Assembly: GCA_964543475.1 (NCBI GenBank) | Contig: CAZIYJ010000004.1 | Span: 124,001 to 188,000, forward strand | Reading direction: 5' to 3' | DNA length: 64,000 nt | Source: JAYSYM01 sp964543475 | GTDB taxonomy: Bacteria > Bdellovibrionota > Bdellovibrionia > Bdellovibrionales > JAMPXM01 | Part shown: piece by piece, positions 52,214 to 61,105 of the stretch | Position numbering within the stretch: position 1 is the first letter of the stretch | How the letters are laid out: each line of letters starts with the position of its first letter | Position numbers and translations under genes: made by a program | Notes under the pieces: model-generated | The model's database searches: none | The model's input: only the letters and a program-made list of their open reading frames with translations | Told to the model about the DNA's origin: nothing

Positions 52214-52917
52214 AATTTTTAATCACATTGGTCTACTTTCTTCTCAGTGTTCAAGTTGCGGGTGCGCTGGGAGATGAACATGGACATGGTTCTGATCGTA
52301 AAAAGAAATCAACGTCGAAACAGACAACTAAAACTGCTACTGAGCATGATCATGACGAGCATGAAGAAGCTCCCAAACATTCCAAAGACGAAAATAAAGC
52401 AGAAGGCAAGCTTCCTCAGGGTCACGATGAAAAGCATGAGGAGCAGGCTCATACCAAAGAAGAAGAGCATGACCATAAAGAATCGGGACATACCGATGAG
52501 CATGGCGATGGTGAAAAAGCCCAGAGCGATGAGCACGGAGAAGAAGAGGCATCGGCTTCCGTGGGACCTGGCAAAGCTGTCCTGGAAGTTAAAGATGAAG
52601 GTAATAAGCTAAAGCTTTCACCCGAAGCACAGCAAAAAATTAACCTACAGTTTAGCAAAATAACTGTGCAAGGCGGATCAGCTCGAATTCCAAAAGCTGC
52701 TTTACTTGAGTACCAAGCCAACACTGCTATTTACCGTCTCAACCCAGATGGGCTCGTTGAATTGATTCCAGTTAAGGTTTCAAAGCGCGAAGCAGACACG
52801 GTTGTTATCTCTGGCAAGCTCTCAGCTAACGAACAAATTGCAACAAGTGGGGTAGCTCTTCTGAGAGCTGCGCAGCTTGAAGCTTCAGGTCAGGGTGGAG
52901 AAGGTCATGGACACTAA
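52210..52917 (+). CDS. His-rich minimal adaptor-like protein
   Basis: The 235-residue protein has a signal peptide, then about 100 residues rich in His, Asp, Glu and Lys (repeated HDEH, HGDGEK-type motifs). The last 110 residues resemble the end of a membrane fusion protein (SARIPKAALLEYQANTAIYRL, then VELIPVKVSKREADTVVISG and a final HGH). The lipoyl, hairpin and barrel-sandwich parts are missing. It is coupled to the TolC gene by ATGA and precedes the RND pump, the place of czcB. It probably handles metal in the periplasm. Confidence 0.65.
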   Translation: MKFLITLVYFLLSVQVAGALGDEHGHGSDRKKKSTSKQTTKTATEHDHDEHEEAPKHSKDENKAEGKLPQGHDEKHEEQAHTKEEEHDHKESGHTDEHGDGEKAQSDEHGEEEASASVGPGKAVLEVKDEGNKLKLSPEAQQKINLQFSKITVQGGSARIPKAALLEYQANTAIYRLNPDGLVELIPVKVSKREADTVVISGKLSANEQIATSGVALLRAAQLEASGQGGEGHGH

Positions 52918-52961
52918 TTCTACTTTTCAATTTACAATCTCAAATTTGAATCGAGTTGATC

Positions 52962-55900
52962 ATGTTTAATAAGATTATTGAGTTCTCGGTCTTCAATCGA
53001 AATGTAGTTATCGTCTTAACGTTAGTCGCAGCAGTCGCGGGTTGGTTTTCGTTTCAAAGTCTACCGATAGATGCTGTTCCGGATATTACCAACGTTCAAG
53101 TTCAGGTCAACACTACCGTAGAGGGCTTAGCGCCTGAAGAAATTGAACGCTACATTACGTTTCCAATTGAAAATGCTATGGGCGGCATAGCCGGGGTTGA
53201 GAGTGTTCGTTCGATAACTCGATTCGGTCTTTCGCAAGTTACGATTGTGTTTGAGGAAGGATCAAACATTTATCTTGCAAGGCAAATGATCGCTGAGAGA
53301 TTACAAGGAGTGGCTGAGGAACTCCCTCAAGGTGCAGAGCCGGAGATGGGTCCGATAACATCTGGGCTTGGAGAGATTTTTCACTACTCAATCGAAGCTA
53401 AAGAACCTGCAAAAGGCGAAGCTCGAATTAAGCAGTTGATGGATTTAAAAGCCATTCAGGAGTGGCAACTAAAGCCTCGCCTGCTGACAGTAAAAGGTGT
53501 AGCTGAAGTTAATACGATTGGTGGTTTTGAAAAGCAGTATTTCGTTCAGCCAAACCCTCAAGCCTTAGCTCGTTATCGCATCCGCATCGAAGATCTAGTT
53601 CAAGCCCTAGAAGTGAATAACAGAAATACGGGCGGCGGCTATGTGCAGCAAACCGCTGAACAGTTTTTAGTTCAAGCTTCGGGAATCGTGTCATCGATTG
53701 AAGATATTAAAGCGATTCCTGTGAAAAGTTTAGATTCTTTCAGAACCGTTCGCGTTGGCGATGTTGCGGAAGTAAAATTTGATAAAGAGTTAAGAACTGG
53801 CGCAGCGCTAGTTGATGGCGAAGAGTCAATTGTCGGAACAGTTCTGATGCTGCTTGGGGAGAATTCGCGCACTGTTTCACTTCGAGTTGCTGAACGCCTT
53901 AAAGAAGTGAAAGGGACAATCCCGGAATGGGCCCAGCTCCGGACTCTTTACAACCGTTCAGACCTGGTAAATTCCACGCTCGGCACCGTAGAACATAATT
54001 TAATGTTTGGTGCAGCGCTCGTCGTTGTGATTTTGCTTTTGCTAGTCGGGAACATCCGCGTCGCAATCATTACGGGTCTCACGATTCCGCTTTCGCTCCT
54101 CATCACTTTCATTATCATGAAAGCTCAAGGTGTTTCAGGTAACCTGATGAGCCTTGGTGCGCTGGACTTCGGAGTTATTATCGATGGTGCAGTAATTGTC
54201 ATGGATAACTGCGCAAGATTCGTATCTGACAGAGCTAAAGCTGCAGGTCGCGAACTAACTCGTGCTGAAATTAAACGTGCTGTTGCTGATGCTACAATTG
54301 AAATCAGGAAAGCAGCAGGCTTTGGTCAGCTCATTATCGTTGTCGTATTTCTGCCGATTTTTGCTCTGAGTGGTGTTGAAGGCAAAATGTTTATCCCGAT
54401 GGCTGCAACGTTCTGCTTTGCGCTTATTGCTGCGTTTATCCTTGCGTTCACAACTGCGCCAGCATTAGCGGGATCATTCCTATCAGGAAAGCCGCGAAAC
54501 TCTGAGCCTTGGATCATGTTGAAAATAAAAGGACTCTATCGACCACTGCTCGAAAAAAGCATTGCAGTGAGAAATATAATCCTAGCCGTTGCTGCCGCTT
54601 CTGTAGTGTTAGCTGGAGTTCTTTTCTCAATGTTAGGTGGAGAGTTCCTCCCACAGCTAGACGAGGGATCAATCGCAATGCAATTTGTTCGCCCCCCCAA
54701 CATAAGTATTGATCAATCGGTTGAACTTCAACGCTTGTCCGAGAAAACCATTTTAGAATTCCAAGAGGTGAGTCACGTATTCGCAAGGATTGGAACTGCA
54801 GAAGTGGCTACTGATCCAATGGGCCCAAACCTGGCTGACACTTACATTATGCTTAAAGATCATGACCAGTGGCCCGAAATCGAAGGAGAAAAACGGACTA
54901 AGCTTCAGCTTGTACAAGCAATGAACGACAAGCTGAGTAAATCAATTCCAGGACAGCGCGTGTTAGTTAGCCAACCAATTCAATTACGTTTTAATGAGCT
55001 CTTAGAGGGCGTCCGGGCCGACGTCTCACTAAAAGTCTACGGGGATAACTTGGATGAATTAGCTAAGGCAACTGCGCAAATTGCAAATGTGGTTCGCAAG
55101 GTGCCAGGATCTGGAGATGTCGAAGAAGAATCAAAAGGAAAGTCGCCCGTCCTTCACATCGAGCCAAAACTTACTGCGCTTTCATCCTTAGGGGTCGGAA
55201 AAAAAGAAGTGTTAGACACGGTTGCTATTGCTATCGGAGGCGCTGAAGCAGGTCACCTGTTTGAAGGTGTTATGCGGTTTCCGATAGTGGTGCGATTAAA
55301 TGAAGAGAACCGCTCCAATTTGGACGCTCTCCAAAATATCCCAGTTGGTGTAGGCGACAATATCACAATTCCATTACGTGAGATTGCGACGCTGAATTTC
55401 CAAGAAATGTACAGCCAGATTAATCGAGAGTCCTCGAAAAAAAGATCTGCGGTCTTAATAAATCCACGGGGTAGAGACACCGCAAGTTTTGTAGCCGAAG
55501 CGCAAGAAGCGGTTCGCTCTCAAGTGAAGCTTCCTCAAGGCTATTATTATGAATGGGGCGGAAATTTTAAGAACCTCGAGCGAGCGAAAGAGAGACTCTC
55601 GATTTTAGCACCACTAGCACTGTTAATTATTGCGATGATGATTTATGCCGCTTTCAGAAGCCTCGTGCAAACCGCAATCATTCTAATGTGTGTACCCCTT
55701 GCTCTTGTCGGCGGAGTTCTAGGATTAATGGCCAACGGATTGCCGTTCAGCATCTCAGCAGGCGTTGGTTTCATCGCTTTGTCCGGGATTGCGGTCTTAA
55801 ACGGAATTGTACTGGTCAGTTACTTTAACCAGCTTAAGACTCAGGGGCTTACCGGTTCAGAACTTATCGTTACTGGGACTCTCGTGAGACTCCGTCCTGT

Positions 55901-56105
55901 GTTAATGACTGCGCTTGCAGCCGTGTTTGGGTTTTTACCTATGATGCTCGCAACTGGTGTGGGTGCAGAGGTACAGAGACCATTAGCTTCGGTAGTAGTT
56001 GGAGGGATTATCTCCGCTACTCTTCTTACGTTAATCGTTTTGCCACTAATTTATTTAGCTTTAGAAAAACATATTGAAGTCGCTGAAGGCGGATTCAGTC
56101 ACTAA
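52962..56105 (+). CDS. CzcA-type heavy-metal RND transporter
   Basis: The 1047-residue pump is a full-length HME-RND protein. It begins MFNKIIEFSVFNRNVVIVL, has AVPDITNVQVQVNT and the CzcA-type TM4 motif GALDFGVIIDGAVIVMDN, which in CzcA, NccA and CnrA is tied to Zn, Co, Cd or Ni export. The ATG at 52962 is used; a TTG two codons earlier is less likely. It follows a TolC gene and a truncated adaptor-like gene and precedes a His-rich gene. Confidence 0.93.
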   Translation: MFNKIIEFSVFNRNVVIVLTLVAAVAGWFSFQSLPIDAVPDITNVQVQVNTTVEGLAPEEIERYITFPIENAMGGIAGVESVRSITRFGLSQVTIVFEEGSNIYLARQMIAERLQGVAEELPQGAEPEMGPITSGLGEIFHYSIEAKEPAKGEARIKQLMDLKAIQEWQLKPRLLTVKGVAEVNTIGGFEKQYFVQPNPQALARYRIRIEDLVQALEVNNRNTGGGYVQQTAEQFLVQASGIVSSIEDIKAIPVKSLDSFRTVRVGDVAEVKFDKELRTGAALVDGEESIVGTVLMLLGENSRTVSLRVAERLKEVKGTIPEWAQLRTLYNRSDLVNSTLGTVEHNLMFGAALVVVILLLLVGNIRVAIITGLTIPLSLLITFIIMKAQGVSGNLMSLGALDFGVIIDGAVIVMDNCARFVSDRAKAAGRELTRAEIKRAVADATIEIRKAAGFGQLIIVVVFLPIFALSGVEGKMFIPMAATFCFALIAAFILAFTTAPALAGSFLSGKPRNSEPWIMLKIKGLYRPLLEKSIAVRNIILAVAAASVVLAGVLFSMLGGEFLPQLDEGSIAMQFVRPPNISIDQSVELQRLSEKTILEFQEVSHVFARIGTAEVATDPMGPNLADTYIMLKDHDQWPEIEGEKRTKLQLVQAMNDKLSKSIPGQRVLVSQPIQLRFNELLEGVRADVSLKVYGDNLDELAKATAQIANVVRKVPGSGDVEEESKGKSPVLHIEPKLTALSSLGVGKKEVLDTVAIAIGGAEAGHLFEGVMRFPIVVRLNEENRSNLDALQNIPVGVGDNITIPLREIATLNFQEMYSQINRESSKKRSAVLINPRGRDTASFVAEAQEAVRSQVKLPQGYYYEWGGNFKNLERAKERLSILAPLALLIIAMMIYAAFRSLVQTAIILMCVPLALVGGVLGLMANGLPFSISAGVGFIALSGIAVLNGIVLVSYFNQLKTQGLTGSELIVTGTLVRLRPVLMTALAAVFGFLPMMLATGVGAEVQRPLASVVVGGIISATLLTLIVLPLIYLALEKHIEVAEGGFSH

Positions 56106-56120
56106 TGAGGAGAGAATAGT

Positions 56121-56408
56121 ATGAAAGGTCTATTGTTATTAATTTTCCTTACTGCAGTTGCAATGTCTTCAGGTCAAGCCGTTGCCGGAGATGCCCACAG
56201 CCACGGTCACGGGAGCGAAGATAAGCCAGGGGCTCTCGTAGCAGCGTGCAAAACTGAGTGCCCTAACGCTAAAACCGAGCACGAAGCTCACAATTGCACT
56301 AAGAAGCTGGCAAAAAAGAAAGATGCAAAGTTCGCTGATAGCGCATGTTTCAAAGCTCACGTGGAGCATGAAAAACATGAAGCGAAAGAGGACAAGCATA
56401 AACATTAG
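56121..56408 (+). CDS. Small His-rich periplasmic protein
   Basis: The 95-residue protein has a signal peptide (ends AVA) and a mature part starting GDAHSHGHGSED, three Cys (ACKTECPNAK, HNCTKK, DSACFKAH), and a His/Lys/Glu tail. It follows czcA by 15 bases with AGGAGAG before its ATG and is the last gene of the operon. A metal buffer is likely. Confidence 0.7.
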   Translation: MKGLLLLIFLTAVAMSSGQAVAGDAHSHGHGSEDKPGALVAACKTECPNAKTEHEAHNCTKKLAKKKDAKFADSACFKAHVEHEKHEAKEDKHKH

Positions 56409-56498
56409 CACTAAACGGTTGAAGGTAGAAGCGTCCGCTTATTTTTGCTGTTCCCACAGCTACTGGTTTGTAAGCTGAACTTCTATTTTCTTGTGCTC

Positions 56499-56531
56499 GG
56501 CTCTACTGCTCAGGCAGTAGAGCCATTTTTT
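56499..56531 (+). terminator. Terminator of the right RND operon
   Basis: GGCTCTACTGC, loop TCAG, GCAGTAGAGCC is an 11-bp perfect stem followed by ATTTTTT. It closes the operon that begins at 50381. Confidence 0.9.
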
Positions 56532-57084
56532 GGGGATTGAATTGGAGTTGAAAAACGAACAGAGAAAAGTGAAGGCTCGAGCGTTTTGGGCAACACTCTT
56601 CTGTGGCATTGTTCTGTCGACCTCATATCTGACCTTGCCGAAGTTTTTTTCTTTTCCAACTGATTTGGTCGACCGTCTCGGATTTGCACTCAAGGCTTCA
56701 GTCTTTATTTTAATCTGGCTGGTCCTTGCAGTTCGATTGGTTTCAAAAGGTAGATTGGTTTCGAAAGCCGATATTCGCGGCTCCGCTTTCTCAGCTCCAA
56801 GCGAAAGAATTAGAATCAAAGGCGCCTTTTTGCAAAACACTCTTGAACAAGTGGTACTAGCGATAGGCGCAAGTCTAGCCTTTGCTGCTGTTTTTTCCGC
56901 TGACCACCTTTCGTTATTAGTTGGTGGCGTTCTTTTATTTGGCATAGGTCGATTAACTTTTTATATTGGCTACTCTTCAGGTGCAGGAGGACGAGCTTTT
57001 GGAATGGTAGTGACTATGCTCCCCGCTGTTCTTGGCTTAGTAGCTTCGATCGCAGCCATTCTCAAACAACTCTTCGGGATCTGA
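56530..57084 (+). CDS. MAPEG-family membrane protein
   Basis: A 184-residue protein with four membrane helices and the MAPEG pattern RIRIKGAFLQNTLEQVVLA and GRLTFYIGYSSGAGGRAFG. MAPEG proteins handle glutathione, eicosanoids or hydrophobic electrophiles; the function here is not predictable. The given TTG start overlaps the terminator, so the true start may lie at a TTG a few codons later. Confidence 0.75.
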   Translation: MGIELELKNEQRKVKARAFWATLFCGIVLSTSYLTLPKFFSFPTDLVDRLGFALKASVFILIWLVLAVRLVSKGRLVSKADIRGSAFSAPSERIRIKGAFLQNTLEQVVLAIGASLAFAAVFSADHLSLLVGGVLLFGIGRLTFYIGYSSGAGGRAFGMVVTMLPAVLGLVASIAAILKQLFGI

Positions 57085-57160
57085 AGCTGCTCTACGCGTT
57101 CGCTTACTTTCTTCATTTTTACTTTTGACTCAATTTTTCGATTATGTAAGCGTCTTAAAA

Positions 57161-57856
57161 GTGAAAAGCATCTTTGTTGTAGCAACACTTTTATTAATCT
57201 CAGTATATGCCGAGGCTAAACCTCTTGCCTTAGTATACAACGGCATAGGAGCTTGCCAAGAAGGTGATTGCGCAGGTGCCGCAGCTAAGGCTGCTCGCCA
57301 CGCTGGCTTCAAAGTAAAATTTGTTTCTGAGTCGCAGATTACTCCACAAACTTTCGCGAACGTACAGCTGTGGGTCCAGCCCGGAGGTAACGCGATCGAG
57401 CTTGCGCAAGCGATTTCCGTTCCCGCGCAAGAAGAAATCAAGAAGTTCGTATACACCGGCGGTTCATATCTCGGTTTATGTGCCGGAGGATATTTTGCAG
57501 CAAAAGAAATCGATACTGGCGTGAAAGGTTTGGGATTTTTGGAGGGCGAAGTGGATGACCTCACTGACGAAAAAAATGGAATGGTCGTACTCGCCTTGTG
57601 GTTTAACAAATTTCGTTATCTTTACATTGAGGAAGCGCCTTTCTTTAACCCTGTAGGCCCAATCGAAAAGCCATTCGCGCATTACTCAAACGGCAAAGTT
57701 GCAGCTTTAGAAACAAGGTTCGGACAAGGTAGAGTTGTAGTTACTGGCCCGCACCCAGAAGCCCCGACCGAGTGGCCCGAGGCTTTTAATGTTGTCGATC
57801 CCGACGGAAACGATTTCGATCTCGCGATTGATCTATTTTCGAAATTTCGACGGTAG
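57161..57856 (+). CDS. Exported BPL_N-type glutamine amidotransferase-like protein
   Basis: The 231-residue protein, from a GTG that opens into a signal peptide (KSIFVVATLLLISVYAEA), has the BPL_N fold seen at the N terminus of some biotin-protein ligases: WVQPGGNAIELAQAI, the nucleophile elbow GSYLGLCAGGYFA, and GPHPEAPTEW near the end. An enzyme for a small-molecule or peptide bond outside the cytoplasm is likely but the substrate is unknown. A TTG at 57125 is in frame upstream. Confidence 0.7.
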   Translation: MKSIFVVATLLLISVYAEAKPLALVYNGIGACQEGDCAGAAAKAARHAGFKVKFVSESQITPQTFANVQLWVQPGGNAIELAQAISVPAQEEIKKFVYTGGSYLGLCAGGYFAAKEIDTGVKGLGFLEGEVDDLTDEKNGMVVLALWFNKFRYLYIEEAPFFNPVGPIEKPFAHYSNGKVAALETRFGQGRVVVTGPHPEAPTEWPEAFNVVDPDGNDFDLAIDLFSKFRR

Positions 57857-57874
57857 GTTCAAAGGGCGACCGGG

Positions 57875-58468
57875 TCAAATTTTGGCAATGATGGATACAT
57901 GATTTCGGTTAAGCAGTCGAACCTCTTCTGAACGTTGGCAGTAGGAGCTCCACAATTCGTGCTCCCACTTAGAGCGGATTGCATAAAGCGCCCAAGCAGT
58001 TCCTGCGATTACTAAGTTCCACGAGCTTGGCGAAGCAATTAAAATTCCTAATTCGACGATGACGTGAGAAAGGTACATCGGATTTTTAACGAAACGATAT
58101 ATCCCCGCATCAGCTCTGGTTCGAACCGCCGGTGAAACTCCGAAAGCTTTGCCCAAATCAGCACATGTCCATATAAACAATACCATCCCGACAATGGCTA
58201 CCAATTCACCAGCTAACAAAAATTCGGTTTTAGCGGACTGCCAAATCATCAGCGTTGGGAGAAGAGTTGAGACCCATGACAAAATCGATTGGCCACGGGA
58301 CCCGGTTGCTTTCGGCTCTTCACGATTTAGCAAACAGACGAATACAGCTAGAGCTCTGGTGCCGATTAAAAGACCAAAGAAGTTTAATTGCCAGCTGCTG
58401 AGGGCCAGGTGAAAAATGGCCCATGCTAAAGCCGGAATTAAATTATTTTTTAGCCAAGTATAGCTCAC
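57875..58468 (-). CDS. Isoprenylcysteine/phospholipid methyltransferase-like membrane protein
   Basis: A 197-residue membrane protein with five or six helices and the PEMT/ICMT-type motif GIYRFVKNPMYLSHVIVELG with following SKWEHELW, which in this family places the cofactor S-adenosylmethionine. The substrate is unknown. It overlaps the upstream small gene by four bases (ATGA). Confidence 0.8.
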   Translation of the reverse strand: MSYTWLKNNLIPALAWAIFHLALSSWQLNFFGLLIGTRALAVFVCLLNREEPKATGSRGQSILSWVSTLLPTLMIWQSAKTEFLLAGELVAIVGMVLFIWTCADLGKAFGVSPAVRTRADAGIYRFVKNPMYLSHVIVELGILIASPSSWNLVIAGTAWALYAIRSKWEHELWSSYCQRSEEVRLLNRNHVSIIAKI

Positions 58469-58737
58469 GGTCCTGGCCCACTACCTGACTTTGCAGCTAG
58501 CCAGCTCTGCATCCTTCTCAAAACCTTGAGCATCTGCTCGTCGTTTTTGTTTAAAGCAGAACTTCCATTTTCAAGCTGATCGATTTCTACTTCGACGTAA
58601 GCCTGTAAACGTTCGCGAGTTCCGATAACTGACTTTCCTTGTAGCTCTGTTTCTTCAGAGTTGGAAAATTCAGCAACTGCCTCAGTGGCAGCACCTATCG
58701 CTAGTGCGAACGTAATTATTCGAAGCAAGTACTTCAC
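58465..58737 (-). CDS. Small secreted protein
   Basis: The 90-residue protein has a signal peptide (MKYLLRIITFALAIGAATE, then AVA) and a mature helical part with a Gly-Ser-Pro tail (KSGSGPGP). It overlaps both neighbours by four bases (ATGA on each side), so it is in a tight operon with the hydrolase fragment and the methyltransferase. Function unknown. Confidence 0.6.
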   Translation of the reverse strand: MKYLLRIITFALAIGAATEAVAEFSNSEETELQGKSVIGTRERLQAYVEVEIDQLENGSSALNKNDEQMLKVLRRMQSWLAAKSGSGPGP

Positions 58738-59195
58738 TTTAGCTCTCCTTCTATTGATTTAAACCATTCAATGACCGTCGAGAGAAATTCGCGACGTCTA
58801 GTTAAAAAAGGAAAATGACCAGCTCCTTCGATCGAAGCGAGCCAAGAGTTTGGAATCGTATTCTTTAGAACATCCTGACACTTGGGCGGCACCACAACAT
58901 CAAGAGAGCCCGATAACACTAGTGTGGGAATTTGAATTGAAGCAGCCTGTTTGTGAAGTTTCATTCCTGGATAGACAGATGCACTTGTATACGACATGGC
59001 GGCCGCTCTGTAAGTGAAATTTGACATTGTGCTTTTTGCTTCGGTCGACCTTAGCTCAGGAAAATACAGCGGGCCATACTCAGTTGCGAGGGCGCGAACA
59101 GTTTCGTCTGATGCAGGATTTTCAGAATAAGCATCAAGAGCTAACTCTAAAGCTGTGCCAGCTATTTTTTGGACCGCAGTACCTGCAGAACTCAT
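58734..59195 (-). pseudogene. Alpha/beta hydrolase, C-terminal half
   Basis: The 153 residues match the last half of an alpha/beta hydrolase: the acidic residue in LVLSGSLDVVVPP and the His in IEGAGHFPF. The nucleophile elbow (G-x-S-x-G) that belongs earlier is absent. The frame stays open upstream across about 60 bases that overlap the start of the integrase remnant, so the gene was cut at the junction near 59200-59260. The downstream partner genes are intact. Confidence 0.65.
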
Positions 59196-59201
59196 CCATG
59201 A

Positions 59202-59759
59202 ATCATCAAGAGCAGAGTTGAGAGAATCGCGCGTAGAGGCTTCCGGGCGTTCGCGGAGCGGCGGAATTTCGAGCTCGCTGGACTGAAGTGGTTAGATATC
59301 GATTTCGAGCAGAACCTCATCTACTTGCGCCGTCAGCGCATTCCGCATGAGGGTGAAGTTCCTTTCCTTAAGGATCGCGAGGAGCGAGTAGTCGCGATCC
59401 CGCTACACATCGTTCCCTCAATAAAAGAACTTAGGCTTAAGACTCAAGGTGACTGGGTTATCGACTTAACGTCGAAAGATTGGGTCATGGGTCAACAAGC
59501 TTCCGTTCTACGAGCTTTCTGTAAGAAGATCGGAATTAAAGAGGTCACTCACCACCAACTCAGGGCGACACACATTACCCTCGCTTTGGTAGACGGAATC
59601 CCTCTCGGGATCGTCAAAGAAAACGTCGGACACGCAAAGCTTAGTACGACAGATGAGTATTTCCGATCCGCAGGCATCAATATGAGAGGTCAAACGGATG
59701 GATTGCGAATCTTCGCACCGAGCGGGAATACTGCACAGGTTATTAACCTCAAAAAATGA
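59202..59759 (+). pseudogene. Tyrosine recombinase (integrase), C-terminal part
   Basis: The frame is open from a stop at 59199-59201. From about 59259 it reads like the catalytic domain of phage-type integrases: RRNFELAGLKWLDIDFE (catalytic Arg with following ELAGLKW), EVTHHQLRATHITLAL (His-x-x-Arg), VGHAKLSTTDEYFRSAGI (His, and Tyr as nucleophile). The N-terminal DNA-binding and core domains and a normal start are missing; a TTG at 59325 is the first plausible internal start. It lies 67 bases inside the right att site and is probably the original island integrase. Confidence 0.75.
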
Positions 59760-59773
59760 GGTTCAAAACAAAA

Positions 59774-59791
59774 CCCTGCCATTCCCTGCCA
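59774..59791 (+). repeat. Paired CCCTGCCA repeats, right end
   Basis: CCCTGCCA at 59774-59781 and 59784-59791, spaced 10 bases, just after the integrase stop. They match the pair at 10767-10785 inside the left edge. Confidence 0.5.
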
Positions 59792-59825
59792 ATTTGATCT
59801 AACTACTTGATATTACAGGAGCGGA

Positions 59826-59838
59826 ATTTCCCGCTCCA
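59826..59838 (+). repeat. attR-like direct repeat
   Basis: ATTTCCCGCTCCA, identical to the 3' end of tRNA-Gly at 10618-10630. With the preceding GGAGCGG it also forms a small hairpin (GGAGCGG/CCGCTCC) followed by TTTT that could act as a terminator. Confidence 0.65.
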
Positions 59839-59869
59839 TTTTAAATCTTTGGTTACCATCAAACCAACC

Positions 59870-60943
59870 CTAATTAAGAATTTGAAGCGAGTAACTACGA
59901 GCAGCCTTTCGGCGGCTGATTCTGTGGCCCACGTTGATCATGGGCTTCTCGATCAATCGGTAAGTGATCTCAGCAACCAAAAGCGAGAGCGGTAGAGCTA
60001 AAGCCAAAACCAGAATTGAAGAATTAGGTTTCGTCTTTGCGAGAAGTATAAGTATCGGGCCGTGCCAGAGGTACAGGCCAAATGAGCGCGAGCCGATGTA
60101 CTCAACGTACTTATTCAATCCTTTTAAATTTAGAACGACTCCAAAGTTTGCGGAAGCGATCAAAACTACGACTGCACAAAGAAGCCACGGAGAAGAAACA
60201 AGTCGATGCAATGGCCCCTCTAAAAGGGCTGGCAAAAGAACAATTCCCAAAATCGCAAGCCAGCTCAACAGAATCAAAACTGTTTTTACCGATGAAAAAT
60301 GCCGGGCGAATCGAGCCGCAGCAAAGCAAATTAACACTCCAGCGAGCAACTCCTGAAAGCGCGCGTGGGAGCTAAAAATCATAAATCTATCTGCTAATTC
60401 TCGTGGGTAGTCTTGATAAACCTGAGAAGGAAGAACAAACATTATTAGAGCAATTGCAGATGTAACTAAGAGCACCCGCCACAGTCTTGCACTAAAAATT
60501 ACGAACAGAATTGGGAACAACAAGTAGAAGTGCTCTTCTACCATTAGGGTCCAGAAGAATCCCAGATGAACGAATTCGGGGTGTGCAATAAGATCGTAAT
60601 TGTATCTTAAAAGCAGAATTGAAGTAATCTCCTGCGGAACTGACTGAAATTCTGATGGATTAAAAAGCCATCGAATAAAGAAGTAAGCGATGCAGAGAAA
60701 CGCTAACGGCAGAATTCGAAAGATGCGTCGAACATAAAAAGAGTACACGTCATAAATGGTGCCTGTTTCCTTACGCAAAAACGAACTACACACAACGAAG
60801 CCTGAAATTACAAAAAATAGAGTTACCCCATACGGGCTTCCAAAATTTTTACTGAAAAGCGACGGGAAAACGCAGGCTACGTGATAGCAGATCACCGCAA
60901 GGACCGCGACAGCTCTCAATCTTTCTATTTCGAGATTTTTCAT
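59870..60943 (-). CDS. Acyltransferase-3 (OafA/YrhL-type) membrane protein
   Basis: A 357-residue integral membrane protein with about ten helices. It starts MKNLEIERLRAVAVLAVICYH, with the conserved Arg and His of acyltransferase-3 enzymes, has SGFVVCSSFLRKETG and FFWTLMVEEHFYLLFP, and ends near FGLYLWHGP. Such proteins transfer acetyl or other acyl groups to cell-surface sugars. The ATG at 60943 is preferred over a TTG upstream. It is outside the island, past the attR copy. Confidence 0.88.
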   Translation of the reverse strand: MKNLEIERLRAVAVLAVICYHVACVFPSLFSKNFGSPYGVTLFFVISGFVVCSSFLRKETGTIYDVYSFYVRRIFRILPLAFLCIAYFFIRWLFNPSEFQSVPQEITSILLLRYNYDLIAHPEFVHLGFFWTLMVEEHFYLLFPILFVIFSARLWRVLLVTSAIALIMFVLPSQVYQDYPRELADRFMIFSSHARFQELLAGVLICFAAARFARHFSSVKTVLILLSWLAILGIVLLPALLEGPLHRLVSSPWLLCAVVVLIASANFGVVLNLKGLNKYVEYIGSRSFGLYLWHGPILILLAKTKPNSSILVLALALPLSLLVAEITYRLIEKPMINVGHRISRRKAARSYSLQILN

Positions 60944-61105
60944 TCTTAAGAAGATGCTAACGATCAAACAAGGAGCGGTCTACACTTTTGAAGATTCGAT
61001 TGTCTCCAGCATAGACACTTCCGGCCGCCGCCGCTCGTGCGCTGAAATAGATTAATAGCACCGAATTTTAGGTTAATTGGCTTAATCTATCAGCTCCGAG
61101 TGTCT

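Larger units (their letters stand above)
10618..59838. mobile_element. Putative tRNA-Gly genomic island (about 49 kb, decayed)
   Basis: The left edge is the 3' end of tRNA-Gly, the right edge a 13-bp direct copy of it. The C-terminal part of a tyrosine recombinase lies 67 bases inside the right edge, and tandem CCCTGCCA repeats lie inside both edges. An XRE regulator is the first gene. Integration into tRNA 3' ends with a terminal integrase is the standard layout of such islands. Cargo is metal efflux, sulfide oxidation, flavinylation and secreted hydrolases. The integrase lacks its N-terminal half and several cargo genes are broken, so it is probably fixed. That all 49 kb entered together is inference; successive insertions are possible. 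Confidence 0.6.

Noticed and set aside
52247..52724. Met- and His-rich ORFs over the adaptor-like gene
   Set aside because: They are other-frame readings of the low-complexity His/Asp/Glu region of the gene at 52210-52917.
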